Below, one piece after another: positions 42,283 to 53,875 of a stretch of DNA of 64,000 bases; within the stretch, counting starts at the first letter, position 1, and each line of letters opens with the position of its first letter. The notes beneath the pieces were generated by a model. The model was given only the letters and a program-made list of their open reading frames with translations, ran no database searches and was not told the DNA's origin. Position numbers and translations under genes: made by a program. Origin of the DNA: Galeopsis tetrahit (taxonomy: Eukaryota; Streptophyta; Magnoliopsida; Lamiales; Lamiaceae); NCBI GenBank assembly GCA_963675135.1, contig OY776123.1, positions 2,048,501-2,112,500 on the forward strand, written 5' to 3'.

Positions 42283-42540
42283 ATGGGGGAGGGGGTATGT
42301 GGGTGCGGGTTGGGTTGAGTTGGGGTCGGTTGGGGCGGGGAGGGTGTGGGTTGGGTACGGGTTGGGGCGGGGCGGGTCGAGTGTTGGTGCGGGTCGGGGC
42401 GGGTCGAGTGTAGAAGTGGGTTTAGAGAACGATTGAATTGGTTCGGTTGGGGTGGGTCGGGTGTGGGTTGGGGCGGGTTGGGTGTGGGTGCGGGTTGGGT
42501 TGGTCGAGTACGGAAGTGGGTTTAGAGAATGATTCGTAAA
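42283..42540. repeat. G-rich block with many GGG/GGGG runs
   Basis: A strongly strand-biased stretch on the plus strand built of GGGTGCGGGTTGGG and TTGGGGCGGGTCGAGTG words; a 100-bp-scale unit ending GAAGTGGGTTTAGAGAA occurs twice. It meets the simple G-quadruplex rule many times over. It stands out in an otherwise AT-rich element. The complement gives a Pro/Thr-rich frame that I do not take as coding. Confidence 0.8.
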
Positions 42541-42587
42541 TCGGATATCATAGCCAAATATTAGCAACAAAATTTCTAATATTTTTG

Positions 42588-42926
42588 TCTCTAATGTGAG
42601 TTAGCGATGAAATAATTTTGTCGCGGGATTTGTTGCTATACACCCGTCGCTAACGTGTTTGCGACAAATGTTTGATTTTCCTCGCAAACATTTTGTGATG
42701 AAACTCATATTTTCGTCGCTAACATTTTGCGATGAAACTTATATTTTTGTCGCTAATATTTTGCGATGAAACTCAAATTTTCGTCGCTAATATTTTGCGA
42801 TGAAACTCAAATTTTCATCGCAAACATTTGCGACAAAATTAATTTTTTTTGTCGCAAACACGTTAGCGACGGGCGTATAGCAACAAATCCTGCGACAAAA
42901 TTATTTCATCGCTAACTCACGTTAGC
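42588..42926. repeat. Inverted repeat near the right end of the CACTA element
   Basis: 42588-42668 (GTTAGCGATGAAATAATTTT ... CACCCGTCGCTAACGTG) is inverted at 42845-42926 (CACGTTAGCGACGGGCG ... AAAATTATTTCATCGCTAAC). The roughly 175-bp loop is filled by TTTTGCGATGAAACT units. Confidence 0.8.
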
Positions 42927-42991
42927 GACGAAAATATTAGTATTAGCGACAAATTTTTTCGCAGCTAAATTGCAGTTTTCTTGTAGTGTTT

Positions 42992-43770
42992 GTTAGATTT
43001 GAGCTTGAAAGTAGAGAATCTGACTATTTGTATTGTAGTTAATTAGGTGTTTTTTTTTTTTTTTTTTTTTATAATTAATGAGAGCTATTATCTTTCTAAA
43101 ATAGTAAATAAATTAAAAATCCCTTTGTGCATGCATGGTAGCGATTTTTTGAGGTCCATACTATAGTGTTAGATCTGTGTCGTCATTCTTTTCTATTTTT
43201 TAATTTGTTTCACCGTTTTCTTACATAATTTGTTCAAGGTCAAGACTGGTCGTGTGTTTGTCTTTTTGATTGATCGAACATTATCGATTTGTTATTTGTT
43301 TTCTAATTTATAGAACTACAATTTTGAAATTTAAACTAGCAACCTCAAACGTAAAACTCACAATCACCCTTGATCAAAATGATAATTTGTAGTATATGAA
43401 ATGGGTTTATTAAGTGAAAAATATGAATCTCAAAATGTTTAGTATTCATAACCGTCTCAGTGGTATTTGCACCCTTAGAGCCCACAAATTTTAAGAAAAA
43501 TGTCTAATACAGTATGTAAAGATGGATTATATAATTTTTATGAATAGAGTAAAATAAGGTAGATATGCATATTTTGAGGATGAAAATTTTAAAAATATTT
43601 TATTTTTTAAATGTGTAAATTAATATAAAACATCTCAATATGATAAATGTGTAAATTCATGTGGAGCTCTCAGAAAAAGAAAGTATAGAACCCTCAGTTA
43701 AGCTAAGAGGCTGGTCAAACAACTCTTGAGTCAGCTTTGACACTAGAGCTGATCGAGTGAGATCATAGCC
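42992..43770. other. Gene-free stretch
   Basis: A T-run at 43050-43070. No coding signal and no clear repeat boundaries. Confidence 0.4.
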
Positions 43771-44397
43771 AATGACGGAGCCACAATGGGGCCAGGGGGG
43801 CCACTGGGCCCCCCACCAATTTTTTTTTTTTTTTATATATATACTTCATCCGTTCCGTAATTATTTGTACATTTTTTTATTAAGTCGTCACAAAATTATT
43901 TACACACTCTTAATATGAAAATATCCAACAAAATTAATACCCTCGCAACATCATTTTATTTTTAAAATTGTCACTCATTTTTTGCATACATTTTACTTTA
44001 CACACCACCAAATTCACTTTATACCTCACCAAATCACCTAAAATACTCGTACTTTATTCATCAATCACTAAATCCACTTTTCTTAAAAATTATGCCGGTG
44101 CAAATAATAGAATATTGGAACACATTAATGTATTAATTAAAAGACATTTACAACCGAAGAAATAAAATGTTTTTTAAATTTAATATTTTAGCAATTTTTA
44201 AATTGTTTCGCTTCATTTTGAATCGAACTATCAAAACTTCAAAACAAAATGAAAGTCAGCTTGTTCAATTTAATTTAATGAAATGTATTGACAATTTTAT
44301 CATATAAAATTTCAATAAGTATAATAAATACATATTATTTTATTTTTAAAATAATGTTAATCGGGCCCCCCAATCGAGATTTTCTGGCTCCGTCACT
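43771..44397. mobile_element. TIR element with TGACGGAGCCA ends and 10-bp duplication, hosting a MITE
   Basis: Ends AATGACGGAGCCA and the reverse of TGGCTCCGTCACT, with GGGCCCCCCA near both ends in opposite senses. GATCATAGCC is duplicated exactly (43761-43770 and 44398-44407), a Mutator-like size, though the TIR also resembles hAT relics. The middle, from about 43847 (ATACTTCATCCGTTCCGTAA) to about 44110, is a Stowaway-like sequence, so this is a nested pair. Confidence 0.7.
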
Positions 44398-45234
44398 GAT
44401 CATAGCCTCTCTCTCATCAGAGTCTATAGGCATAAAACAAAGGTTCGGCTATAGTCCTCTTCAAGAACTTAGACCTTCAATAGTCGGGAGAGTACAAGAT
44501 TTCTTACCAAAAAAGAATCGACTATTGAGTAGGCACTCGTAGCGGGGGGGAGTATATTAGGAGTGTACGCAAGGACTTGTGGTATTAACTAATTTTACAT
44601 ATATTGTATTGTATTTTATTTAATTGAATAGAGTAGATTGTAAAATTTGAACAAAGTAAACGAATGTTAACGTTGGTATATACATGTGAACAAAGTCAAT
44701 ATGATCACACGACTTTAAATACAAATGAATATGAATGCCCTTATTTCAAGAAATTGAAATAAGAAATCAACATTTAGGACAATGTCAGTGTTTTCATCAC
44801 GTGCTTAGTTTGAATAAATGTCCACTATTAATCTTACCCAAATATTATAGTTCACCTGTCCCAAAAAATGGTCCCTTTAATTGATTAAAAGTTAATAAAA
44901 TATTATTAATTGTGACTGGTGAAAATTTTATAAAAACAAAATATATAAACTCTTAAACATATCATTATTTATTGAACATTAAAAAAAATTAAGATGATGA
45001 TTATACTTTGGGACGAAAAAAAATTGAATAAGAATCATTTTGGGACGGAGTGAGGAAGAATGGAAGATGTAAACAAACTTGTACGTAGCCTAAGAGTTAC
45101 GACTATATTATGCGAGATAAAGTTAATTTTAATATAATTTTATTTATTATTTTATCATTTTCTTATGTTTCTTTGACACTAATTAATTGGTAAATTTTGA
45201 CTTTCAACAAACTTAAAAATATGATCAATTGAAT

Positions 45235-45867
45235 TAGGGATGGCAAAATGATCTGCCCCGAGGTCGACCCGCCCTGCTCTGAGAGGTTTAGATCCGTTCT
45301 GCCCTGCCCCATCCTTAAAACAGGGCAAATCTACCTCGCCCCGCACGCAGGGCAGGGCAGGCATGGATCCATGTATTATAAAAATCTGTCCTGCCCTGCC
45401 TTGTCCTGCCCTGAATAAAAAAAATATATTATATTAATATATATATTATTTAATTATGGCCACTATTCCACTAACCCTAATTTAACTATTCCACTAACCC
45501 TAATTTAACTTACCCATCCCGCCGCTCACTCTCTCACTGTCTTCAAATCACAATTTCACAAAACACATTTGTTTGTTGTTAAGTATTTTGGATATCATTC
45601 TCCGTCAAAAAAAAAAATTGGATATGATTTAGTGAATTTCTAATGTTTAATTTTAATGTTTAATTTAGTTGTGAATTTTTAATATTTATTTTATTGTTTA
45701 ATTTATTTTAATCTGCATGTTTTACTTGAACTTTTGGAGTGCATGGGGCAGGGCAGGGCACAAAATGTTGCCCCACAGCAGGTCGCAGGGCAGGGCAGAT
45801 ACTTATGAACGCAGGGCAGATTTGGATATTTAACTATCTCCCCTGCTCTGCCCCATTGTCATCCCTA
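45235..45867. mobile_element. hAT non-autonomous element, 633 bp, complete
   Basis: Ends TAGGGATGGCAAAATG and CATTGTCATCCCTA, inverted. AATTGAAT is duplicated exactly (45227-45234 and 45868-45875), the 8-bp hAT size. Subterminal regions are rich in CCTGCCCTGC / GCAGGGCAGG words in both senses. The AT-rich core has a 24-bp direct duplication (CTATTCCACTAACCCTAATT). Confidence 0.88.
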
Positions 45868-45994
45868 AATTGAATCATTCGCACTCGCAATTTACTAAAC
45901 ATTTTTTACTATACTAAAAAATTATGTTTCAATATTTATAGTAAAATATGTGTATTCTTAGTGTAACACATATTTTTGTATATATAAGTTTTTA

Positions 45995-46002
<8 letters not shown>

Positions 46003-46024
<22 letters not shown>
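46003..46024. repeat. (TA)n microsatellite
   Basis: Eleven TA units just past the hAT element. Confidence 0.8.
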
Positions 46025-46025
<1 letters not shown>

Positions 46026-46332
46026 CAACTCAGAAGAGTTGTATATAGTAATTGTTAGGTAAATCATAAATTTGAGGTCTGTATGTAGAGTACCTATTTT
46101 CAAATTTGTTACCTAATCAGGCTGTTCAATTATTATCATTTGAAATCACTTGTTCAACTATATTATAATTTGAATATATTATATATGTGTGGTTTTAATG
46201 AGCTCAACTATTTAATTTCCACCGCATTTTTTTTTCTCAAAGTTTGATGTGATCATTTTACTTGTGAATGGCTGATCTGAAATTTCTTTTGTTTTCCCAC
46301 TTCACATTTTTCAGCCTTTTCAGTTTTTTTAA

Positions 46333-46757
46333 GGGTGAGTTTGCAAATTATAGTAGTTGATTCAAAGTGATTAAAATTGATTTTTGTAGTAAAATTGAAA
46401 GTAGATTGTGTTTAAAAAATATATAAGCACTTCTAATCAATTGTAGTAAAATTGAAAGTAGATTGTGTCACATAAATCACTTTTTTGTAATTTTACAAAA
46501 AACACCTTTATTACATTTGAATAAATAATGGTTAAAAATAAAATATTATTTAAATTGTGAGGGCAAAATTGTAAAATTAGTGAGTGTAATGATTAGAAGC
46601 ACTTAGAAGTTGTTAGAAGCATGGGGAGGGGTGCTTCACCAAAATTGCTTTTAAGTGATTAATTTAATCACTTACTTGTGTTTGCAAACACTTTACAAGT
46701 GATTGTATTTAAAAAAGAAGTGCTTTTAAGTACATAGTAGTGCTTGCAAACACCCAC
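46333..46757. mobile_element. PIF/Harbinger-like MITE with TAA duplication
   Basis: Ends GGGTGAGTTTGCAAA and the reverse of TTGCAAACACCCAC, flanked by TAA at 46330-46332 and 46758-46760. The interior has a direct duplication of TAGTAAAATTGAAAGTAGAT. Confidence 0.65.
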
Positions 46758-46760
46758 TAA

Positions 46761-48489
46761 GAAGTATTTCGTCCTGATTTTTATTAATACATTCTTTAAA
46801 TTTCTTTTGGATTCTCGGGAATAACACTTATTCAAGTTCAGTAATTACGTTTTGTTTATACAGTAATACAATATTTTTATACCGTAACAAATTTTAATAC
46901 CTTAAATGTGTTGTTATAAGAACATGCCTATATTATTATAAAACAAATAATATATTTTTATAGTAATACAAATGTGAAAGCATATGTTTCTTTTATCCTT
47001 TACACGTTCTTTTTTTTTCGAATTCGTTTGACCCGTAAAAGATCGGCGATTTTTTTGAGAAAATGCCTCTAATTTTTTTCTTAAAATTTTACTTCTAATG
47101 GGTCCCAATGGGTAGGGTTTCAATATGAAGTCGAAACTGAGACCACTTTCGAGATCACTTATTTTAATTTCTGTGTTCCATATTTAATTCTATTATATGG
47201 ATAATTGACATTTATTATATTAAAAATAATAAACTTTCTACAACATTAAAAGCGATACGTATTAAAAATTTAGTAAGTGAAACACGAACAGTAGAATAAA
47301 GAAATCGAACCAATCAAAGTTGGGCGTTGGACTATAATGACTAGGATTAGATACTCGCAAATTAGTAAGAGAATGTACATGTGGTCAGGCAGTAAAAAAC
47401 AAATCGAAGTTTCGTTCACCAAAATTTAAAATTAATGTTATATTGGAATTTGCGAAAAGATTATAATTTTATTTGTAATTAAGTAAATAATTATTAATAC
47501 AATGCACATGAAATGTGAGCACGTGTTGTTGGCGTGGTTTGAGTGCCATGTTATATTTTTTTTGTTCCATCTCTAGATGTTGTCATAGATCGATGACTAC
47601 AATTTATTTTACACAAATTGACTCTTTTTTTTTTCTTCAATGGATCGGGCTGCATCGGGTAAATGATGTTTGTCTTATCGATAATCTTTCACGATCACTA
47701 ACGTCTCACCCTTTTTTTCGGCAGATCGACTGGTCACCCTACCCCCTCCTTCTCACTTTCATGGATCCGTCCCCCACCCCAACCAACCCATTTTCTCCGA
47801 ATCAGTCATCGTCACCACCCTCACGGTTTTTTTTAAATATGAAATACGATCGTTTGTGTTACATTTTAAATACCATTTAAATAAATATATATATATATGT
47901 ATAAATCTATTAAAATAATGAGTGAAAATAGAAAAGATAGTGACTCATGCAATGCATCTATATCTCTCTAGGGAACCCTAACTCTTGAGCTATATCCTAC
48001 TACTTCCCCTTATGACTTCCTCTAGCACCTTGTCTAATAGAATATGTTTGTTATTTCTAGTTTATGATGGTCCGAAAGTTGCCTTTCTTTCCCTTCTTGA
48101 CAATTCAATGGTTAGGTATTGCTCGTCAGATAGAATATTGTTTGATTCATGTAAATTTGTGGATAAAAATTTTGTGAGACTGTTTCACGAATCTATTTCC
48201 GTGAGATCAGACCCTTTTTTATTCATATAATCTAATTTTTTTAGTAGGACAACTCATTATCACTTTTTTACTCAAACATTGTCACTTTTTGTATGAGGTC
48301 AAGAGTAACTTAAATTTGTAAACTTTCAACTCGCCAAACTGGTAAGAAAAATCAATTACTATATGTTTTCGTATGATTTACGTAAGTGCCATTTATTAGC
48401 TGTCTGGAAAAAGAAAATCAAGATTATGCACTACTTAAAATGGTAAAAAAATAATTAAAAAATGGACAATGATCTTTCCATTATAGTCG

Positions 48490-48530
<41 letters not shown>

Positions 48531-49138
48531 TGACCGCGGAATTAAATTACTTCCCAAAATGGCGATCTCTATTTTTTAATTAAGATGAACTTCAAATTAA
48601 AAAAAATCAGTTTATTTTAAAATATAGTCCCACTTTTTTTATTGAAATGTGTAATTTTTTAAAAATATTCTTATATAATGAATGATAATTATTGTAATGT
48701 TAAATAAATTTGATCATATTTTTTTTAAAAATAGATACAATAAATGATACGAGTATTTTTTTTCGTCAATCTAATATTCTTCATGATTCTTAATGGTGGC
48801 CTGCTCTTACCAGCCGACCTAATTTAACCTCACTAAAAACACCCAACTAATCAAACAAATTATACCTGATTTTGTTACTCTAATTACACGAATTAATTAC
48901 TGTTTATAATAATAATATCCCATAATTAAACAAGCTGCTCTGCACTGCTCTTACCTTTTGACTTGTTAAAGAGAGCCGTTGAACCCAACTTTTATTATCG
49001 TTAATACGAATCTTCTAATTGTGCAAATAAACTTAATTAAGAATGTTAATCTCTCACTTTCCATTATTTAATAAAAAAAGAAATAGAAAAAATTTGATCC
49101 ATCCAAATCTGACCGTGGGTCCCACTCCACCACCCTGC
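46761..49138. other. Gene-free stretch upstream of the SMI1/KNR4-like gene
   Basis: No convincing gene. 48160-48305 is a partial MITE of the 6982-7252 family (TTTGTGAGACTGTTTCACG). A 121-codon frame at 47515-47880 looks random. 48492-48527 is a microsatellite. Confidence 0.45.
48492..48527. repeat. (ATT)n microsatellite
   Basis: About 12 TTA units in an unbroken run. Confidence 0.9.
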
Positions 49139-49146
49139 TATAAATA
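49139..49146 (+). promoter_or_regulatory. TATA box of the SMI1/KNR4-like gene
   Basis: TATAAATA, the plant consensus, about 135 bp upstream of the chosen ATG at 49274. It is followed by a CT-rich leader (CTCTTTCTCTCTCTAC), as is common in plant 5' UTRs. Confidence 0.75.
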
Positions 49147-49273
49147 CGCCTTTCGTCCCTTTTTCCAATTTACACTTCAGTATCACATTCACTCTTTCTC
49201 TCTCTACTTTTTCCCCCACTTTCTCTCTCTAAAAAGCACCATTTTTCTGAACTTCGGCTCAAACTTTAACGCA

Positions 49274-50458
49274 ATGGTCGACGTAGACCGGAGGATGACG
49301 GGTTTGAATCCTGCACACGTAGCCGGCCTCCGCCGTCTCTCAGCACGCGCCGCCGCGTCAGCTCCATCCACGCCTCTTCCGCCGCGTAACAGCCTCTTCT
49401 CCTTCAGTCCCCTTGCAGATAAAGTAATTTCCCATTTGAAAAACTCGCGCATACCGGTCCAACCCGGTTTAACCGAATCGGAGTTCGCCGTAGCGGAAGC
49501 CGAGTTCGGATTCGCATTTCCGCCCGATTTAAAAGCGGTTCTCTCCGCCGGTTTACCTCTCGGAGCCGGTTTCCCCGACTGGCGCTCCACCGGCGCGGCG
49601 CGGCTGCACCTCCGCGCATCAATCGACCTCCCCATCGCTTCAATTTCATTTCACATTGCCCGAAATGCCCTCTGGTCGAAGTCGTGGGGCCCGCGCCCCT
49701 CCGATTCGGAAAAAGCCCTAAAAATAGCCCGAAACGCCTTGAAACGGGCTCCCCTTCTGATTCCGATTTTCAACCATTGTTATATCCCCTGTAATCCTTG
49801 CCTCGCTGGAAACCCTATCTTCTACGTCGACGAGAATCGGATTTTCTGCTGCGGATTCGATTTATCCGACTTTTTCGATCGCGAATCTACGCTTTTCCGT
49901 CAAAAAACGGTTACAGAAAAATCAACGAATTTCCCGAGGAGAAGTTTCGACGCGGCGACCGGAGGCGGACGTACGCCGCGATGGGTGGAGTTCTGGAGCG
50001 ACGCCGCCGTGGATCGGCGCCGGAGGAATTCAAATTCGTCGTCCTCCGCCTCCTCCTCGCCGGATAGGTTTTCAGAAATGCCGAGATCCGAAAGGCCGAA
50101 ATGGGTAGACGAGTACGTGGATCAAATCGGGTCGGTTTTGAGGGAAAGCGGGTGGGCGGAATCGGACGTCTCGGAAATAGTCCACGTGTCAGCTTCGGGT
50201 TTTTTCGACGGTGAGATTGTGATGTTGGATAATCAAGCGGTTTTGGACGCTTTACTTTTGAAAGCGGATCGGTTTTCGGATACGCTCCGGAAAGCCGGGT
50301 GGAGCTCCGAAGAGGTATCCGAAGCGTTGGGGTTTGATTTTCGACCGGAGAAGGAGAGGAAACCGGTGAAGAAGTTGCCGCCGGAGTTGGCTGAGAGGAT
50401 TGGGAAACTGGCTGAGTCGGTTAACCGGTCGTCATCGTCGTCCGCCTCGTCATCATAG
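49274..50458 (+). CDS. SMI1/KNR4-like domain protein of plants, intronless, function unknown
   Basis: 394 aa from ATGGTCGACGTAGACC. An upstream in-frame ATG at 49043 is rejected because a TATA box lies between. Residues 68-205 match the SMI1/KNR4 (SUKH) fold: LTESEFAVAEAEFGFAFPPD then LKAVLSAGLPLG and GFPDWR, and later GNPIFYVDENRIFCCGFDLS. Residues 130-170 hold an NALWSKSWGPRP insert. The second half has a basic/Ser patch, then two related stretches, VLRESGWAESDVSEIVH and TLRKAGWSSEEVSEALGFDF, an internal repeat I would call paired small helical units. The C-terminus is Ser-rich. Yeast Knr4 coordinates cell wall synthesis, but the role of the plant family is not established. GC-rich in comparison with its surroundings, as often with intronless plant genes. 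Confidence 0.88.
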   Translation: MVDVDRRMTGLNPAHVAGLRRLSARAAASAPSTPLPPRNSLFSFSPLADKVISHLKNSRIPVQPGLTESEFAVAEAEFGFAFPPDLKAVLSAGLPLGAGFPDWRSTGAARLHLRASIDLPIASISFHIARNALWSKSWGPRPSDSEKALKIARNALKRAPLLIPIFNHCYIPCNPCLAGNPIFYVDENRIFCCGFDLSDFFDRESTLFRQKTVTEKSTNFPRRSFDAATGGGRTPRWVEFWSDAAVDRRRRNSNSSSSASSSPDRFSEMPRSERPKWVDEYVDQIGSVLRESGWAESDVSEIVHVSASGFFDGEIVMLDNQAVLDALLLKADRFSDTLRKAGWSSEEVSEALGFDFRPEKERKPVKKLPPELAERIGKLAESVNRSSSSSASSS

Positions 50459-51351
50459 TTGGATATCGAGATTCTTTTTTTTATATTTTTTAATATTCAT
50501 TTTTTTTTTTTTTAAGTTTCCAACTCTCCAAGTGTCGGGTTTGCTTTTTTTTGTTGCCTCAATTTTGGTACAAAGTTTGGTTTAGGAAATCGGAAAGAAA
50601 CACCACTTTGTTTTCATCCTAGATTTATACACTTATACCTCATCTTGTTCAAATCAAAATATATTACTCCCTTTATGTTTGTTTTGAGACTATTACGTCT
50701 GTCTGAACGTGTTTATTTTGAGACTATCACGTCTGAACGGGGACGTATTCTAGTTTGGGATTTCAACATTTAAATTCAACTTTAACTTCAACCACACCCT
50801 TCAAAATACAATATTAAACAGAGTACATTTTTATACAATTAATTTAATATAAATTATACTTATTTCGTCTCTAAACAGTTTGTACACTTTTCTTTTGCAT
50901 GTTTCACAATTGTTTGCACACCTTTAAAAACGAAATTTCTTTATAAATTTTATCCTTACAATATTCACATATTTATACAAAATATCGTTATTTTTACACT
51001 CATTTCAACCATTATCTTTACTGTATTAATTTAACATAGAAAGTATTTTATAATAGAACATTTTACACTCTTAAATAATTGATTTAATATAAAGTTACAT
51101 CATATTATAAAGTACACTATCATTATTCATTAGAATTTCTCCATTCACGACTCCTTATGCAGAAAAATTAACAAGTCTATTTAATTGGACGTGACGGTAC
51201 TTTTATTTATTGTTTAAAATTTTATTTGCCGTTGAGTTAATAATTATTTTTCTCGAAAAAAGTGCCAACAATCTGATCAGTGGTAATAATTATCCACCTA
51301 TACATCTACTGTATAATGTATAATTAATTATATAATTTTATTTTGTAAAAT

Positions 51352-51545
51352 TAGGCCGGCAGAGTTATCGAGGGGAAGTGGCACACGTGCATGAGTTGCG
51401 TGGGTCCCGCACGCGCACCTGATCTTTTTTGAAATGAAAAAAGCGACCCCGTTGGCACTGATACCGATTTGGAGCTAAGCGCCATGCACGACGCCGTTTC
51501 ATCCCCCATGGGCTCTCTGGTGGTGGCCATACTTGTGTTTTGGCG
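51352..51545. other. Isolated GC-rich island with a CACGTG G-box
   Basis: A GC-rich island of about 190 bp amid AT-rich flanks, with GGCACACGTGCATG near one end. On the minus strand it opens a 59-codon ATG frame (MATTREPMGDETASCMALSS...). I do not recognise the protein; it could be an exon relic, a small gene or only regulatory DNA. Confidence 0.3.
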
Positions 51546-52955
51546 GAGAATTATAATTTCAAATAAAATAAGTTGTTCAACCGTTTTAAAGGAATTTGCA
51601 CTCTTAGAATAATACACATAAAAATATGTAATAAGTGATGTTTTGAAGAGTAATTTTAAAAAAAATTATGAATAAATTAAAGACAAAAGTAAATTAAGTG
51701 TGAAAAAATGTGTATATTAAGACATTGAAGACTCGAGATACAGCAATGAAAACTCTCTTAAAAAAAAACAGTTTTTGCAATATAGTGTGCTACACAATCT
51801 ACATTATGACTTTTAATAAAATGTGACATGTGACAATAAAACTTCACTAAGATAACACGTACATGTGATTTTATTTTAATTTTATTATATGTTTCTAACG
51901 TGGAAATGATGATGATTGTTTCATGTATATCTTTAAAATAATACTCTTAAATTAATTAAAATATAGAGCATAACTAAAAAAGAGGTCGACATTAATCCAG
52001 TAGGAGTAAAAAAGAATGATATGAGAATTTAATTAGCAATAATTAGGGCAAGTCGCACTGAATTTTCACTATTTCAGGAATAATTATTGAGTCTCAACTC
52101 ATTGCTTAAGAGGGAAGCCATTGTGCGTGTGGGTGGGAGAGTGGGAGGGAGGGGCTTTTCATAATCATTTTTTCGGGTTTGTATCTTGTGTTTAGTCTGC
52201 ACGATGTACACTAAATCATTTAGTATATACGTACATTCGAATTGTCAACAAATTAACCTTGTAGAAGCACGATACTTTAAATTTTTTTTTTTTTAATATT
52301 GAACAACAAATTACATTTTAAATTGAGTACAAGGGATACTCAACCCATAAAAATTACATGATTCAAGAAAATTGAATGTTTAAAGATCTAAAGAGCCGAA
52401 AATTCTGCTAACCTTTACTACTGAAAGCATAAGGTCGGATCACAACACCATGTCGATACTGATTTCTTCCTCCTAAGTCCTAATCAAGAAGCATGCCACT
52501 TTAATAAACGCTAGGTACATGGTTTGAATCATTTATGTGTTTTTTCACTTATTTTTTTAATAAAAAGTGCATGTGTTACTTATTGTTATTTACTTGGAAA
52601 AGTGTTGGTTTACTAACAAAAAAAATTGCTTATATTGTATTAATTGTGTTTAGAGTCCATTTAAAACTTTTTCTTTCTTTAAACACATTTATTGTTTTTT
52701 GGCTTTTGAATAATGATGATCAATCTCTTCTCACTATCACTCTTTCAAGCACCTTTTACTTCCACGATGCAATGCTTTTGGAACTTTAATTCTATTTTCG
52801 TAACGTTTTTAAAGTCTTCTAATTTTATGCGTCTTCCACTTTTTTTTTCCTTCGATTAGTTTATACTTAATTTATAGCATCCTAAAATGGAAAAAAAAAT
52901 CCTTAAAAAGTTTGAGATACTTATATGAGAAGGATTCTCACAATATATATTAGTA

Positions 52956-53140
52956 TTCCCTCCGTTCCGTGAAAATAATAAATGAGTATGAGATGAATTA
53001 TGATAAAACAACAGATAAAAAATAAGTGATGTGAGTGAGAGGGAGAAAATAATATGTCAAAAAATGGAATGCCGAAAATAATTATAGTGGAACATCCATA
53101 AAAAAAAAAAAAAAAAAAATTTATAGTGAAACAGAGGAAG
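52956..53140. mobile_element. Stowaway-like MITE
   Basis: TTCCCTCCGTTCCGTGAAAA at the left, GTGAAACAGAGGAAG at the right, TA on each side. An A-run interrupts it near 53100. Confidence 0.65.
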
Positions 53141-53646
53141 TATGATTTATGAAATTATGATTCCTAAATAATAAAATGAAATCAAGTCCCATGAATAAAA
53201 TCGTTTCACACAAAATTAACCTTTGCAAATTTAAACTATGCGCCAGTCTATTAATTGTAGTGCTAAAGAACTAGGACTACTATTTAAAAAATTAGTCCAA
53301 TCTGGTACAGTAGATTAGTTCAAAATGAGTGAATAATCAGATTCAATATAGATGTCAAAATATTTTCAAAATAAAGTTTCTATTCAATACACAAAAATAG
53401 ATTCGATTAGGTGTATATCAAATGACTAAAAAACACATAAATTACGATTTAATTTGAACCAGTTAAAATATTGAATCGGACGAAAGGAATCAAAGTGTGA
53501 AAGGAGTATAGATGACCAAAAACTGATTGCATTAAATGGTGCAACGGTCAATTAAGGCATCATCTCAACTGACCGTTAACAATGTTATTTTCCACCGCCA
53601 TTCACGTGCCACCTTTCCCCATAATTTAGTACACATACAAAATGTT

Positions 53647-53875
53647 TTCTCCGTCCGTCTATAAATTTTTCATTACTTTTGTGTATCTATATTAAGAAAA
53701 ATGATTAAATTATAAATATAGTATAAATGATGTGATTAAAAGAGACGGAGATAGAGAAAAAATGTAACACATAAAGTGAAGTGTAAAAAAAGAAGATATA
53801 AAAAACTTATAGACAGACGAATCAAAATAACAAAAATGAAAAACTTATAAATGGATGGAATGAGTAACAAATTTA
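53647..53875. mobile_element. Stowaway-like MITE, same family as 12592-12824
   Basis: CTCCGTCCGTCTATAAATTT at the left and AACTTATAAATGGATGGAAT at the right. The interior matches the inverse of the earlier copy (TCACTTGTACTATATCTATT-like). Confidence 0.65.

Larger units (their letters stand above)
39908..42988. mobile_element. CACTA (En/Spm) non-autonomous element, 3.08 kb
   Basis: Starts CACTACAAGAAAT and ends TTTTCTTGTAGTG, the canonical CACTA termini. TTT flanks both sides (39905-39907 and 42989-42991), the 3-bp CACTA target size. Both ends carry many short subterminal repeats based on GCGACGAAA / TTTCGTCGC and GCGATGAAA, in both senses, the type of site that element-encoded binding proteins recognise. 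No TnpA or TnpD frame is present. The interior is a long satellite, a G-rich block and a large inverted repeat, listed separately. Confidence 0.9.

Noticed and set aside
42274..42570. 98-codon Pro/Thr-rich frame on the minus strand
   Set aside because: It is the complement of the G-rich block and purely compositional.
45459..45512. AACCCTAA-like words suggesting telomeric repeat
   Set aside because: Only two copies in a 24-bp unit inside the hAT element, not a TTTAGGG array.
47515..47880. 121-codon plus-strand frame
   Set aside because: No recognisable motif, no promoter or conserved features, starts outside any context; most likely chance.
49043..49273. 77-codon N-terminal extension of the SMI1/KNR4-like frame
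   Set aside because: TATAAATA lies inside it at 49139 and the CT-rich leader follows; the extension has no family similarity. The ATG at 49274 is preferred.
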